Below, piece by piece: positions 11,701 through 23,929 of a stretch of DNA of 64,000 nt. The notes under the pieces were generated by a model. That model had not been told where the DNA came from. It worked only from the letters and a program-made list of their open reading frames with translations, and ran no database searches. Source of the stretch: Trema orientale (lineage: Eukaryota; Streptophyta; Magnoliopsida; Rosales; Cannabaceae); assembly GCA_002914845.1 (NCBI GenBank), contig JXTC01000086.1, positions 420,177 to 484,176 on the forward strand, given 5' to 3'. The position numbers and the translations under genes were made by a program. Each line of letters starts with the position of its first letter. Within the stretch, counting starts at the first letter, position 1.

Positions 11701-12507
11701 ATTGCTTCTGTAGGAATTGATGTGGTAGTTCGAATAAGTGCCACAACGACAGTTAATATTGGCAATTTAAAAGCGACACGATATGATCACATACGATGTT
11801 GTTTCTAGGTCAGACGATATGGCGTACAAACTATGTCGATTTTTCAACAAACGACATAGTTCAAGTGACGTTAATAGTCATTTTTCTAATAATGTCTCTT
11901 TTATTTTATTTTGCATTTTAATAAAAGAGGTAAAATCATGTACTCTCATGCCTATTTTAGTCTTAAAGAATTATGGGCCTAAATTACCATTTGGCCTTTT
12001 AATACAAAAATCCCATGAACTCAGAACAATTTAATAAAATTAACTTTGAACTCAATTTTTTGGAGCAAAAATCCCTGAAGTACCCTAATATTGATTTTGA
12101 TAAAAAAGAAAGGTGCATTTGTTGGTTTTTTTTTTATAGTTAAGTCCTCATTCTTTTATTTGTAGTTTTTAGGTCCTTATTCTTATATTTTTATTTCACG
12201 TTAATTCCTTTTAATCTTTTCTGTCCCATAAAATTTGAAGAAATATAATATTGGCAATATATGTCCCATAAAATTTGTAATATATTCATATAACTCTATT
12301 CTAGGTATATTAATAAATAGACTAAAATAGATCTATATTAAAAACCATATAAAATTTTTCAATTTCTTACATCCGTCTTGAACGAAAACGATAATCCTAC
12401 TCTTTTTTTATTAAATATTTTTTTTTTTGTTTCTAATTTTACCCCTGCTGGGATGAGTATGTTTGGGCAAGTGTGAATTAACAACAGTTTTAGACAAAAA
12501 AGATTAA
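11701..12507. other. Intergenic, no gene
   Basis: The first 180 bp continue the CACTA-like subterminal motifs ('acgac', 'gacatag'). The rest is AT-rich with no recognisable feature. Confidence 0.35.
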
Positions 12508-14086
12508 GGCTATGTTTGCTCCACAAGAGAAGGGATCTACAGATCATATTGTCGTCGCTATAGACCTATAGCGACGACAAAATCGTCGCAATTTAGTCAT
12601 TGCTATAGTTTAACTAATCTAAATTAATTCTTAAATAATTACTTTTAAAAGATAAACAATAAAGTTATACCCACAAGAATTATAATCACTCCAAACAAAA
12701 ACTACAAAAAAATAAACTTCCAAATCAAAGTCCAAAATTAAAACTAATACTCTTAAAACTAATATATTCCATACTCTAAAATCAAACTATTAATAAATTT
12801 CATAAACCAAAATATATATTTCACAAAAAGTATATTAAACCTCAAATCAATAAATGCTCCGCAAAATCCACATATTCATATAAATACTCAAAATATTTAA
12901 TCTTCATATTTAAAAAATCAATTAAACTATATTAGAATTTAATAAACTTTACCTCTCTAATGAAGAAAAAACTTGAAATCTACAATAACACAAACTTGAG
13001 TAACAATCAATCAAGAAAATAAAAAATTAGTATTTATAACGAAAGATTTATATAAATACATAAAAGAGAAAAAAAGAACTAGATATGCATATATATATAT
13101 ATATGAATATATATTATTTTAGAGTGACAGATGAGAAGGAGTGAGAAAGTGTGCAAATCGGGGAGAAAGGGTGAGAGTGAGTGGGATTTGGAGAGAGTGA
13201 GTGAATGAATATGAGGATAGAAGAAGAAGAAAAATATTTAACGTTTTATTATACGGCCTCTATAGCGATGACATTTTGTATCGCTATAGATAGGAAGAGT
13301 CATCGCTATAGCCCAAATGATATCGTTTCATATAAATTTTGAAATTGAGAGCGGTAAATGTTGCTGCTCAAAATTTCATTTCAAACCTTTGTCGTCACTA
13401 TAGGTTAAATATATTAAATTTATTATTATTTATTATTTTTATTTTTTTACATTAAAAAAATTAAAAATAAACATTACAATCATGACAAATGTCGTCGTTA
13501 TAGGTTAAATATATTAATTTTTAATTTTTTTATTCTTTTTATCTTTTAAAAAAATCAAATTTATTAAATAAATCATATTTATCGTCGCTATAGAATGTAT
13601 AGTATAATTTTTGGCTTGAGATATAGCGTTGCTTTTGCGTATAGGCATGTTTTCTTGTAGTGATTAGTAGAGAGGAAAGAAAATAAGAGGGAATGAAAAA
13701 ATAAGAGGAAAAGAAAATATGTAGGATGGAAAAGAAAATATTTTTTATTTATAGCTGTTTGGTATGTAGAGAGGGAAAAAAAATTGATTTATTTTAATTG
13801 ACTATTTTACTCTTAATATATTGATTTTTAAAATTGATATGTAAGAGTAATTAAGTAACTTAAACTTATTCATTAACTAATTTCTCTTTTTGTCCCATTT
13901 TTTCTCTAATTTTGAGTGGAAAAATTTTGTGAGGCCCACCTAATAGTTTTCAATCCCCTTTTCTCTCTTTTTTTCCTTTTCACTCCTTTTTTAATTTATA
14001 CCAAACAACTTTTTTTTTCACTTTCCTCCCGCTTTTCTCTCTCACATTTTCTTTCACCGACCCTATCCCTTCTATCAAACATAGCC
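12508..14086. mobile_element. Harbinger/Tourist-like element split by a nested insertion
   Basis: The ends are GGCTATGTTTGCTCC on the left and, reversed, GGCTATGTTTGATAG on the right, with TAA at 12505-12507 and 14087-14089. The right part (13663-14086) is a mirror-like purine/pyrimidine-rich sequence. The left part is only about 30 bp long before foreign sequence begins near 12540. Confidence 0.6.
12540..13662. mobile_element. CACTA-like non-autonomous element nested in the Harbinger-like element
   Basis: The right end reads TTTTCTTGTAGTG, the reverse complement of the classic CACTACAAGAAAA terminus. The motif GTCGTCGCTATAG and variants occur at both ends (12550-12600; 13255-13320, 13390, 13490, 13580), as in CACTA subterminal arrays. 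The left terminus is degenerate and I could not confirm a 3-bp duplication. No transposase frame. Confidence 0.55.
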
Positions 14087-14089
14087 TAA

Positions 14090-16104
14090 AAGATATTAAT
14101 GTGAAACAAAGTCTAAAAATAAAGACCTAAAAACCACAAATAAATGATTAATATTAGGGGACATTAGGAGTTTTGCTCCCAAAAAAAAATAAATTTATGT
14201 TAATTTTACTAGTTCTTTGTGAGATCAGGTTCTTGTATTAAAAAGCCTTACTATTTAGATCAAATGTTAGAGCGTCAGATTGGCCCCTTCGAGAAGGGGA
14301 AAAACAGGCCACTAGCATTTAACTCTTCACAAAATGTGTTTCTGTAGTAAATTTGAGTTTAGGTTTCAAGAACAGAACGGTGAGATTGAATCAGTGGATA
14401 GATTCAGGGAAAGCACGTGATTGTGTCAGTTGTGTCCAAAGGTTGGTGAGTGGTTGGTCCAATAATTTAGTTCTCCAAGGGGTTAATTTAGTTCTTCAAG
14501 GGGTGGTTGGTGATGATTTCTGTGTACATAGTGGTAAATCTCTATCAATAAAAGGGTATTATTGGCAAATAGATCTCATAACGTTTCTCGAATTTTAGTA
14601 CAGGAGGGGGGAGTGATCAATCAATAAAATGGAATTCATGTAAGATCAGTATATTTTCTTTCTATTTTAATTTTTTTTTTTAAATTTTCCTACCCATTCA
14701 AAACTAGCTGCGAATAAAAAAGCCTGACTTCATATGAGAGAAAACATGTTAATGTAGACTTAAAAAAATGGCCGAATGGACAATTACTTGCTCCTTTCAA
14801 GTCTCAAGTCCCCGAAAGACACGAAATACTGCAAACCAATTAATTTGATAGCGTGAACCTTTGTTAAATATATATATATATATTTTTGAGATAAAAAAAA
14901 ATACCGTGCATATAGACCTCGTCTGGAACGGTATAAACAGTAAATTAGTTGCTAAAACATGAGCATAATTAAAGAAAATGGGTCCCACAGGCCGTTGACA
15001 ACAACCACTCCAACGTGGGAAACGTTTTCCTTTCCTAAAAAGGCATAAAAAAAAAAGAAGACAAAAACTGGCAGATATCACAAAAGGACAGATTGTAGGG
15101 ATTCTTCCGGATATCTATCATGACGGATGTGGATTTGTCCACGTCAAAAACAGGACCCACGCGCGCAATCAGAAAGTCGCCTTTCACGTCCTTAGAGAGA
15201 CACGCCAACTAATTGGTTCTTTTGTTTTTGTTTGTCTTAGAGCAATGCTAGAAAAACTAAAAATTTACAACAAAGACTTACACTACATGATGTGGGATCT
15301 ATTTCAACCATTAAATTTTAAATGGTGTGGTCCCATTTTAAATAAAATAGTAGTTAAAATGGATGATGCATCATGAATGTAAATTTTTTATGTCCTAATC
15401 ATTACTCTTTATTTTATGTTTTGGGATCAACTGCTAGAAAATATTTTGAAGTACGATTTTTTTTACAATTTTAATTATATTTTTTGTTTATTTAAAATAA
15501 TATCTCTATATTTTAAATTTTTGTAAATATATTTTCTATATATAAATTAATCAATGAATTTTTTATTAAATACGGAATTTAAATTAAAAATATCTTATTT
15601 TTATTGGTAAATATAAAAAATTTAATAAAAATAACTCAAAATAGTTAGTATAAATCATTTAATTTATACATAAATATAAATTTACAAAGATTTAAAATAT
15701 AGATACATAATTAATACAAAATAAAAGACAATATTAAATTTGTAGAAATATCATAATTATGTCCCCTGTGTTTTAACCTCATTTTATTCTCACCTAGATT
15801 AACTACATTTATTTTCTTGTATAATTTCTTTCAAAACACAAAGGTTAGTAAGGCTTTGATTCTTTCCTGCTTTAGCCAAGCCACACAATTATTAGCACCC
15901 TGTTTTTGCTTCTTGTCGTTTTGCCTTCTTTTGGTATATTTATTTATTTTTTTTATTTGCTATATAAGACGATTGGATAGGAGAGAGTGAGAGTGTTGGC
16001 CTCATATGGAGTCATTGTGCCATTAAATATCATGAGATGTGAACTAGCTATCAAGCATTCATAAAAAAAAAACTGGCTATCAAGCAGTCATTCATCCAGA
16101 ATGC
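14090..16104. other. Intergenic between LacA and the polyketide synthase
   Basis: AT-rich DNA. Short frames at 14353-14598 (plus) and 14797-15081 (minus) show no recognisable domain. 15100-15210 is less AT-rich, but no gene could be assigned. Confidence 0.35.
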
Positions 16105-16236
16105 TTTTTTTTGGCCGAATTCATCAACACCCAATTCGGGAAACTTATTCAAGTTAGTGTACAGTTTGGATTTTTTTTGGCCGAATTCATCAACACCCAA
16201 TTCGGGAAACTTATTCAAGTTAGTGTACAGTTTGGA
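16105..16236. repeat. Tandem duplication, two copies of a 66-bp unit
   Basis: The unit containing GGCCGAATTCATCAACACCC starts at 16113 and again at 16179 and looks identical between copies. Being 22 codons long, it keeps a minus-strand frame open with the repeated peptide LYTNLNKFPELGVDEFGQKK. The near-perfect identity indicates a recent event. It lies downstream of the polyketide synthase; no gene is implied. Confidence 0.9.
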
Positions 16237-17090
16237 TACTTCTTTTTTTCTTTTTTCAAGCAACAATAAAAAAATAAAACAATTAATGTAAAACTTAAAA
16301 AACAAAAATCAAGAAATAAGAAAGAAATTGGAGATATTCGAACTCTTATTTCCATGGCCTTTTTTTCTCTTTCTTTTTATGACTTCCTCTCTCTCTCTCT
16401 CTATTTGATGGAGAAATTTTTTTTTAAGTGATTTTTTCATTTCCTCTCATATATGTGTTTTCACATATAGCAAAAATTTTGAGAAAAGAACAGTATTTTA
16501 TAATCTTGAGAAAGAGAGACTTTCGTTCTAAGAAAGAGAAGAGTCGTAAAGCGTATAGAAAAAGAAAAAAAAATAAAAAATATATAAAAGATATTAACTT
16601 TCCAAATAAATCTTACGTTTGTCATCACGCGAAAAAAAAAAAAAAGCGAGAGTGATAAATTAGTTTCTTAGGAACATTTGATTTTTGACCTGATCATATA
16701 TAATAGCTACAATATAGACTGTTGTTAATATTCCACCTTAAAATAAAAAAGAAAACTACTACAGAAAGGGAAAATTTTGGTGGCCTTCCCAAATATGGGC
16801 TTAAGTATTGCCTTATTTTTGCTTTATGGTCAAGCCGGTAGTGCTCATTGATACATTTTCTTTTCTATGGATTCCCAACTCTGAGGACTTTGGTCTGTTA
16901 TATACAATAATAATTTTTTGGATACCTTGTAAATTTCTGAATATTTTTTGGCCCATACGTTATTTAAGAACAAATAACAAAAGCGATATCTATTGTAGAG
17001 ACCATATTACAACAAATTCCATGCATGCTTGCATATTTTATTAAATGATAACATTACAATAATAAAAACTAACACACTTAATGCATGATA
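16237..17090. other. Intergenic, no gene
   Basis: AT-rich, with a CT-repeat near 16388-16402 and homopolymer runs. Nothing recognisable. Confidence 0.35.
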
Positions 17091-17098
17091 ACCAAACA

Positions 17099-17104
17099 TT
17101 TATT
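17099..17104 (-). terminator. Polyadenylation signal of the polyketide synthase gene
   Basis: A perfect AATAAA on the minus strand, 63 bases after the stop codon at 17168-17170. Confidence 0.5.
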
Positions 17105-17167
17105 CAGAGTCTTGCGTTGCATAGCAGGCATATTTTCTTTTCTTTTTTTTTTTTTTTAATTTCAAAT

Positions 17168-18759
17168 CTACTCAACACTTATTGGGACGCTCTGCAACAC
17201 CACAGTCTCCACCGTGATCCCTGGTCCAAACCCAAAGAGAACTCCCCATTTCAGCCCTTCACCAGTGGTGCTCTTCCCCTCCTGAATCGACTTCTTCCTC
17301 ATCTCATCCAGTATGAAGAACACAGTTGCACTCGACATGTTGCCGTACTCTTTCAGCACGTGCCACGTGGCCCTAAGTCTGTCCTTGTCCAGGTTGAGCC
17401 TCCCTTCGATCTCTCGGAGGATAGCGGCGCCGCCGGGGTGTGGCACCCAAAAGAGCGAGTTCCAGTCGTCGATCCCGAACGGAGTGAATGCATCATCGAG
17501 ACACTTCTCGATGTTGTCGCGGATCAGCGCCGGAACTTCAGGTATGAGTTGAAAAGTGAGGCCAACCTCGCGGAGGTGACCCTGAATCGCTTCCTCGCAG
17601 TCGGGAAGCACGGTCTCCAACGACGACATGAGCCGAAACAGCGCTCGTTCGGATGGCAACAGGCTGTCGTCCGCACCGATGATGATGGACGCCGCGCCAT
17701 CGCCGAAGATTGCTTGCCCCACAAGGCAGGCATTGTCGCCCTCGGCGGGGCCCCGGAAGGTGGTGACGGTGATCTCGGAGCAGACGACGAGGACCCTTGC
17801 GCCGGGGTTGTTCTCGGCCAAGTCCTTGGCAATGCGGAGGACGGTGCCACCGGCGAAGCAGCCCTGGTGGTAGAGCATCACTCTCCTGACCGATGGCTTG
17901 AGGCCAAGAGACTTGGCGAGGTGGTAGTCGGCGCCGGGCATGTCGACGCCTGAGGTGGCGTTGAAGACGATGTGGGTGATGTTGGAGAGGGGTTGGCCCC
18001 ACTCCTTGATGGCCTTCACTGCTGCCTTCTCACCTAGCTTTGGGACTTCGCTGACTTTCAGGTCTTGACGCACGTCCAGCGATGGGGCCGCGTAGGCACA
18101 CAGATTTGGGTTTTCCTTTAGGACTTCCTCGGTCAAGTGCATGTATCGTTTCTTTATCATTGATTTCTCGCCTACGCAAGTACATAATGCAATGTTACTT
18201 TTTCAGTAAACGAATATTATTTAATTAAAGAATGTTACTTAGAGAGCAGTCAAATGTTATTTTTCTCTATATAAAAAAAATGTTATTTTTTCTCTTATAT
18301 ACGTACATATGTAAGCTTATTTCATTTGATGAATTTCCATATAAACTTTTTTTGCTTAGAATTGGGAACATTTTTTTGTCATTAACGAGACTTCAAACCA
18401 TGCGTCCCAAAACTTACGCACGTCCACCCCCAAAGGTTTGGACCAACTTAGATTAGCTCAGTTGACAAGTTCGTTATAACTTAAATGTGATATTCTTTCT
18501 TGGAAAAAAAAATAAATGAAAAGGGTGATATTCTATATAAGTACGTATTAACGTTATCATAATAAAAACAATACTTACAGATGCGCTTGAATTTTTCTTT
18601 CAACTTAGGCTTATCCTCGGAATTGGTGATGTTGAAGTAATAATCAGGATAGTCAGCTTGATAGACGACGTTGTTGGGATTGGTTGTTCCAATGGCTAAA
18701 ATTGAGGCCACACCTTTACCTCTCGGGTTCACTGGTTGGATTTTCTCCACAGTTGCCAT
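17168..18759 (-). CDS. Chalcone-synthase-like type III polyketide synthase
   Basis: Homodimeric cytosolic enzyme that condenses a CoA starter with malonyl-CoA. Exon 1 is 18759-18579 (60 codons plus one base), the intron is 18578-18172 (407 bp, GT/AG), exon 2 is 18171-17168; total 394 aa. The intron splits the Cys codon at residue 61 (exons join as T|GC), the position conserved across plant CHS genes, which confirms the start and structure. The catalytic triad is Cys165 (YHQGCFAGG), His305 (VPHPGG) and Asn338 (YGNMSS). Gatekeepers Phe216 and Phe267, CoA-binding Lys/Arg and the GFGPG signature near the C terminus are intact. Oddities: the residue equivalent to alfalfa CHS Val196 is Thr ([11 protein letters not shown]), CHS His-Leu-Asp-Ser before LVGQ is replaced ([10 protein letters not shown]), and NATSG replaces CTTSG. 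These changes are near the cyclisation pocket, so the product may not be naringenin chalcone. Stilbene-, benzalacetone- or diketide-type relatives are possible. Exon 2 is strikingly GC-rich for this region. Confidence 0.93.
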
Positions 18760-18901
18760 TTTATGATAATAGTGTTTTTTTTCCCTCTTTCTTTCTTTTA
18801 ATTTGTACAGAAGGAAAACAAAGTAGAAAAAAGATGAGAAGAGAGTAGTATATAGATATTTATGTGTTTTGCACTGCGTACATTGCCATTCATTTCCTTC
18901 G

Positions 18902-18910
18902 GTTTTATAG
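18902..18910 (-). promoter_or_regulatory. TATA box of the polyketide synthase gene
   Basis: TCTCTATAAAACCG on the minus strand lies about 145 bases upstream of the ATG, giving a 5' UTR of roughly 110 bases. Confidence 0.6.
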
Positions 18911-18986
18911 AGAAACTGAACGCGTTGATGAGATGAAGCTAGGCCTGAATTATGAGAGTGCTTTAAAAAAAGATGTAAAAAAAAAA

Positions 18987-18992
18987 GTAGGT
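18987..18992 (-). promoter_or_regulatory. Possible MYB (AC-type) element
   Basis: ACCTAC on the minus strand, about 80 bases upstream of the TATA box. Such ACC(A/T)A(C/A)-type sites bind MYB regulators of phenylpropanoid genes. Short and unproven. Confidence 0.25.
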
Positions 18993-19099
18993 AAAGTACA
19001 TGGAGTATTAAATTTTAATATATGGTAGTGAGTTGTTTTCCTTGGTCATGATTAAAAATAGCGCAAATTTCAATAATTGTCAGAAATAGTTCGCGGGCC

Positions 19100-21063
19100 C
19101 AGTCAATCACAATCGTTAATAATTTCGATCACCATACTAAATCATAACCAAATGACACAATTAAAAGAAAGAATGAAAGTGGTTTTTACTCTTCCGGGGT
19201 CGAAAGCTGAGAAAATCTAGAGTGTAGGATATGACATATTGACAAGAAACAAGGATTCCCTCCATTAGTTTCAGTTTTCTTTTCGACCTATTTTTCTTCT
19301 ATGCAAAAAATTTCTTTTATTACACAAACCCCAACTCCATGCTTTGAAACAGTCATCGAGACAACAACACATGTCAAAATTTATTGTTGCCGCTTTCTAC
19401 TACGTTGTTTGTCTTCTATTTTTTTAAAAAGAAAATTGTAAAAACATAGGATCGGATTAGTATAAAATTTGAATCATATTTTTTAAATTTAGAAATAATT
19501 TTATGAAACTTTTTTTTGAATTTAAAGAATAAAATTCGAATCTGTACCAAACGACCCGAAAGTTCTCGGAAAAACATAGTTATGAAATGTTTTGTGTCAT
19601 ACAGAATTAAACGGAAAAAAAAAAATAGCATCCACGAATGAACAAATTCCTTGAAAACGGGGAAAAGAATGAATATACATTAAAGGTAGACTAACTTAGG
19701 TTGATGAAAACAAAGTTTAAAAAAAAATGAGACAGGACATTGTTCATTTTATCTGTTGCGGTGTATCCTATGTCTATTTGGGCCACTCCATTTCATATCA
19801 TCCACTTCTAAAGAGTATTTATTAAAAAAGTATCCCTTTTTTACATCAAGTTTAAAACATGGCCGTTTTTTACAACTATTTAATAAGCCATTTTTCCTAT
19901 TTTATTTTGCTAAATGGCCATTTTTAGTAGATCAGTTGTAAAATATACCAATTTCATGTTTATATATCAGTTTTACTTATATCAATTGTTTTACTACTAT
20001 ATAAATTTTATACAAAATATATCAATTTCGCTTGTATCTGATATTGGTATATTCCTCATAAAATTGATTTATTTAGGTATTGTTTTAGAGAAATTCGGTT
20101 GTTATTTAAAAGTACTTGAGAAAGGGTCATTTTTTAAATAATCACCTAAAATTCGACCATTTGGCAAAGAATAGCAAGGTGATTTAAATCACCATTTGGG
20201 CCCACTCCATTCTATTTGAGAAAATGACATATTATACTACTTTTAGAAAAATATTACCAAAAATACGACCTAGCCCAATACACTTCTTTTTGTACGACTT
20301 TTTTTAAAAAATAGACCACATTTTAAATTATAAGTTATGCGGTAGTATTTTTGTAAAAAACCATTTATAATAAAAATAAGTTCAAAACTAACTGGGAATA
20401 TTGTTGGATCTGTCGATGAGCATGGTCCATTTTGTCATTCCCATCATAGCATCAATTCCCAAATCTACAACTTTTTTCCTTTTTCTTTTTTCTTTTTCCT
20501 AAACTTTTTTTTTTCTTTTTCCTGAACCTTTTTTTTTCTTGTTCTCTTATAGTTTCTTTGTTATCTTCTTTCTTATTCTATATTTTTCCTTTTTCATTTT
20601 CTCTTTCTAATTTTTTTTCACATCGAATTTTATTACTCTTTTCTTTTTAACTTTTGTTTTTTTTATATTTATTTTAAGTCTTTTTCCTTTATTTATTCCT
20701 TTTTTCATATTTTCTTTTTTGAATTCATTTTTCGAAACTCATTTTATTTTTCTTTAAAAAAAAAACTAATATTAGAAGCTAGAAACCATTTTTACTCTTA
20801 GTTTCCAACTATTAGTTGTGGTCATTAGAATCTAATAGTCAATCAAGAAATAGAAATCAGAAACCAAATTAGTTTCTAGTTCAAACTAATTTGGTTTCCC
20901 TAAAAAAATAAGATGGTTATAGCTATTCTTTGAAATCAAAATCTAATTTGTTATTAAATAGTTTTCTGTTGCTTTTACTTCAAAAATATAATTACTTAAT
21001 TTGAAAACTTGATCATATTTTACAACGTTCTTATTCAATGCCTCACTCAATTCTTGTTAAAGA
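19100..21063. other. Intergenic, no gene
   Basis: AT-rich. About 390 bp (roughly 19815-20195) is flanked by two similar copies of TTTGGGCC(C)ACTCCATT, possibly an insertion. 20470-20760 is a long pyrimidine-rich tract. 20760-20900 repeats 'agaaacyaatttrgtttc' motifs, also seen at 22380-22880. Confidence 0.35.
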
Positions 21064-21535
21064 ATATTCTGCAAAAAGGAAACTGCAATAATTTCCAGGA
21101 AACTTTTATTATTTTTCTATGATTTAAAAAAGAAACCACAATAGTTTTTATGAAACTTTCGTGGTTTCCTGTAATTTACTTAGCTACAAAGCATTCTGCA
21201 AATTAGAAATCACAATGGTTTTCAATAAACCTTCTTGGTTTCCTGTAATTTACATAGCTATAGAGCATTATGCTAAAAGAAACTACAATGATTTTCATAG
21301 TTTCCTGTGATTTACTTAGGTACATGATATTCTGCATAAAGGAAACCATGATAGTAGTTTATTGGAAACCATAGTAGTTTTCTTTGATTTATTTAGCTGC
21401 ATGGCTTTTTACAAAAAGGAAACCATAATGGTTTCCAGGAAACTTTTGTGGTTTCCTGTAATTTATTTACGTAAAGGACATTCCGCTTATAGGAAATCAA
21501 ATTGGTTTCCAGGAAACTTTCGTGTTTTCCTATAA
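21064..21535. repeat. Tandem array, about seven diverged units of about 70 bp
   Basis: Each unit reads roughly: attctgca-aaaggaaacca-(c)aatggtttcc-aggaaactttygtggtttcctgtaatttacttagct. Unit starts are near 21064, 21131, 21190, 21268, 21328, 21403 and 21478. Each unit holds an internal GGAAACCA/TGGTTTCC dyad, so single strands could fold. Confidence 0.75.
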
Positions 21536-21925
21536 AAAAAAAAAAAAGAGATTGCTTATTTACTAAAATACCACCGCATTTTCTAGCTCCCAAAATATTT
21601 AGAAAAATACCCTAAAAACGTCGTACGGAATTTTTATTATTTTTGAAAGGTTGTAAATTTGGTATTATTTTTTAAAAAATAGGTATAAATGTCCAAATCC
21701 CATTCTATTTCATCACTTATTTAAGGAAAAATGATAATTAGTGCTACTATTTATTTAAAAAAAATTTAACAAAAACACAGACTAAAAAATAAGTACTAAT
21801 CCCATAGAACCTAAAATCGCATTTCTCTAAAATCTGGATTTGAATAGCGCGGTGCTATAACTATAAATATAGCAATCTTTTAACATAACATTTATAAAGC
21901 TAAAAAGTGAGATTAAAAGATTGTG

Positions 21926-22000
21926 AAACGTATTGGCGTAGTGGTTAGTACTGCTATGCACCACGTTACCTGCCTTATTTTGAGTTTCAGTGACCTCATT
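21926..22000 (+). mobile_element. Possible SINE head of a second family
   Basis: TTGGCGTAGTGGTTAGTA matches a pol III A box, but the B box is weak and no flanking duplication was found. A CT-rich microsatellite follows at 22062-22120. Confidence 0.25.
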
Positions 22001-22339
22001 TTGTATCTTTAATTTGTCTCTTTTATTGTATTTCCCTTTCTTTTTTTTTTCTTTACCCTTTACAAGTTTCTCTCTCTCTCTCTCTCTCTCTCTTCTTTTT
22101 TTTTCCATCTCTCTCTCTCTCTTTTTCTTTTCTTTTTTTTTTCGTTTGTCCTTTGTACTATCTCATTTTGTTTTGAGATTCCTAATGATGGCGTTAATTT
22201 GAAAAAGTATATGAAAGTATGGGTTTCTAACTATTTGTTGAAAATTACAACATGCCTTCTTTTTTTCCTCCTAATTTTAGTTTATTGTAATCAAAATGAT
22301 TTGCAATCACCAAATTGGAAAAAAAAAAAGTTATAAAAA

Positions 22340-22880
22340 AAGAAGAAGAAAAGAATAAAATGTTATTAAAACTTCCAAAAACCAATTTAGTAATAGCTAA
22401 AAATTAATTAGAAACTAATTTTGCTACTGGAAACTAGAAATCAAATTAGTTTTTAACAGTAACAAGAAACTAATTTTGTTAATTTAATTACTGAATATTA
22501 AAAACTAAATTAGTTTCTAGTTACCAGAGACCAATATCAAATCAGCAAAAAAATTAGTAAAAAATTGGGTTTTGTGAAACTAATAATAAAATTGGTTACT
22601 GATTTTTTTTTCCTGAAAACCGAAAACTAATAACAAAATTAGTTCCTGAAAATCAATAACCAAATTGGTTACTAGAAATTAATAAACAAATCATTTACTA
22701 TAAGCTGTAATCAACAACAAAATTATTGATAAAATGATATTTTTTAAAACTATAAACCAAATTGGATTCAACTTGTAACTGGAAACTAATCTGATTACCA
22801 GAGAAACCAATAACTAAATTAGTTTCACCTTATGTGGACATCAATCAAGTTGACATAGAAATTAGGAACCAGCTTGGTTA
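22340..22880. repeat. Degenerate repeats of 'accaaattagtttctrgt'
   Basis: About ten imperfect, partly inverted copies of a short motif of the type AACTAATTT(T/G)GTTTC and its complement are spread over this stretch. The same motif is seen at 20760-20900, so 20.7-22.9 kb may be one decayed repeat-built element. Confidence 0.45.
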
Positions 22881-23031
22881 TTATTAACATAAGTAGTTAC
22901 CATATGTTATCAAATACTCATTAGGTAACTCAAAAATTCTTGTTCTTTATAATATTTTCAAGTATGATTGTAATGATGGACGATAAGAGATAGAGAGAAA
23001 AAAAGAAGAAAAGCCCCTAAAACCACCTTGT

Positions 23032-23161
23032 TATTTAGAAAAAGCTTAATATGTTTAGTGATATATTAATCAAAAGATATTTGGATACTATCAACTTGTT
23101 TAGAAAAAGCTTAATATGTTTAGTGATATATTAATCAAAAGATATTTAGATACTATCAGCC
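23032..23161. repeat. Tandem duplication, two copies of a 65-bp unit
   Basis: TAGAAAAAGCTTAATATG begins at 23036 and again at 23101, followed by nearly identical sequence to 'gatactatca'. Confidence 0.85.
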
Positions 23162-23929
23162 AGGCATACTTTTTAAATATCTTTTAGAGCTTAAAAGTTA
23201 CTTTTAATAGTATTTAGATGGATTCTTAGAAGATATTATTTTTATTTAAAATATCTTGTTACGAAAGTATGTACCTACCATCTTTAAGAAGATCTTCTAA
23301 TACTTACTTCAATATCATTTTGCAAAAGCCATCATTTAAAACTAGTTCATCCATAGAAAATATTAAAAACAAATAACCAGTTCAGGAATAATAATTAGAG
23401 CTAAGGTCGTTATTTTCATTTTTATTTTTTATTTTTTTTTTGCCAAATTTGATAATAGGGAAACATTTGTGTATTGAATTATAAGTTGAAATTTAAAAGG
23501 TTGAGTTTTTATTTTCAAAAATCAATGATTTTTCCAAAAATAACAATATAATCTATCTAATAATTTTTTTTGAAATATTTATTTTTCTTTAAGAAAGATC
23601 CTCTACCTGTTTTTAATGCTTAGAATATATATCTTTTTTGCCTTTTATTCTAATAAGCCATTTTAATCTCCTTAGATATATATATTGTATTATAGTTTTA
23701 ATTTCATTAACAATATTGTTTTAAGGGAAATAAAAATAATTTCTTTAATGAATCAATGACACTAAAGTCATTTATTTTGTGGAAATAACTTGTCCATAAA
23801 TATATATTTGTACATTTTATTATTTCTTTTGTTTTTCAAGAAAACCTTTTCACAGCTCTTTTTTTTAAAATTTTTTTTTTTTTTTTCAATTTTATTCTAG
23901 ACTTCTCTTATAATTTGATTTTCTTATAA

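Noticed and set aside
11486-11808. Overlapping proline/glycine-rich frames on both strands
   Set aside because: They are produced by the CCCCG repeats at the right end of the hAT element.
16051-16305. 84-codon minus-strand frame with two 22-residue repeats
   Set aside because: The repeats come from a recent 66-bp DNA duplication; the rest is low complexity and no family fits.
17081-17953. 290-codon plus-strand open frame
   Set aside because: It is the antisense shadow of polyketide synthase exon 2, whose GC-rich codons keep the opposite strand open; no domain is seen.
17524-18002. Two alternative minus-strand frames within the polyketide synthase
   Set aside because: Arginine/proline-rich out-of-frame readings of the same exon.
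22062-22120. Possible CRISPR-like or regulatory repeat
   Set aside because: It is a plain CT microsatellite; CRISPR arrays do not occur in plant nuclear DNA.
21827-22202. Lys/Arg/Glu-rich and Ser/Phe-rich frames
   Set aside because: They are readings of a CT/GA microsatellite and homopolymers.
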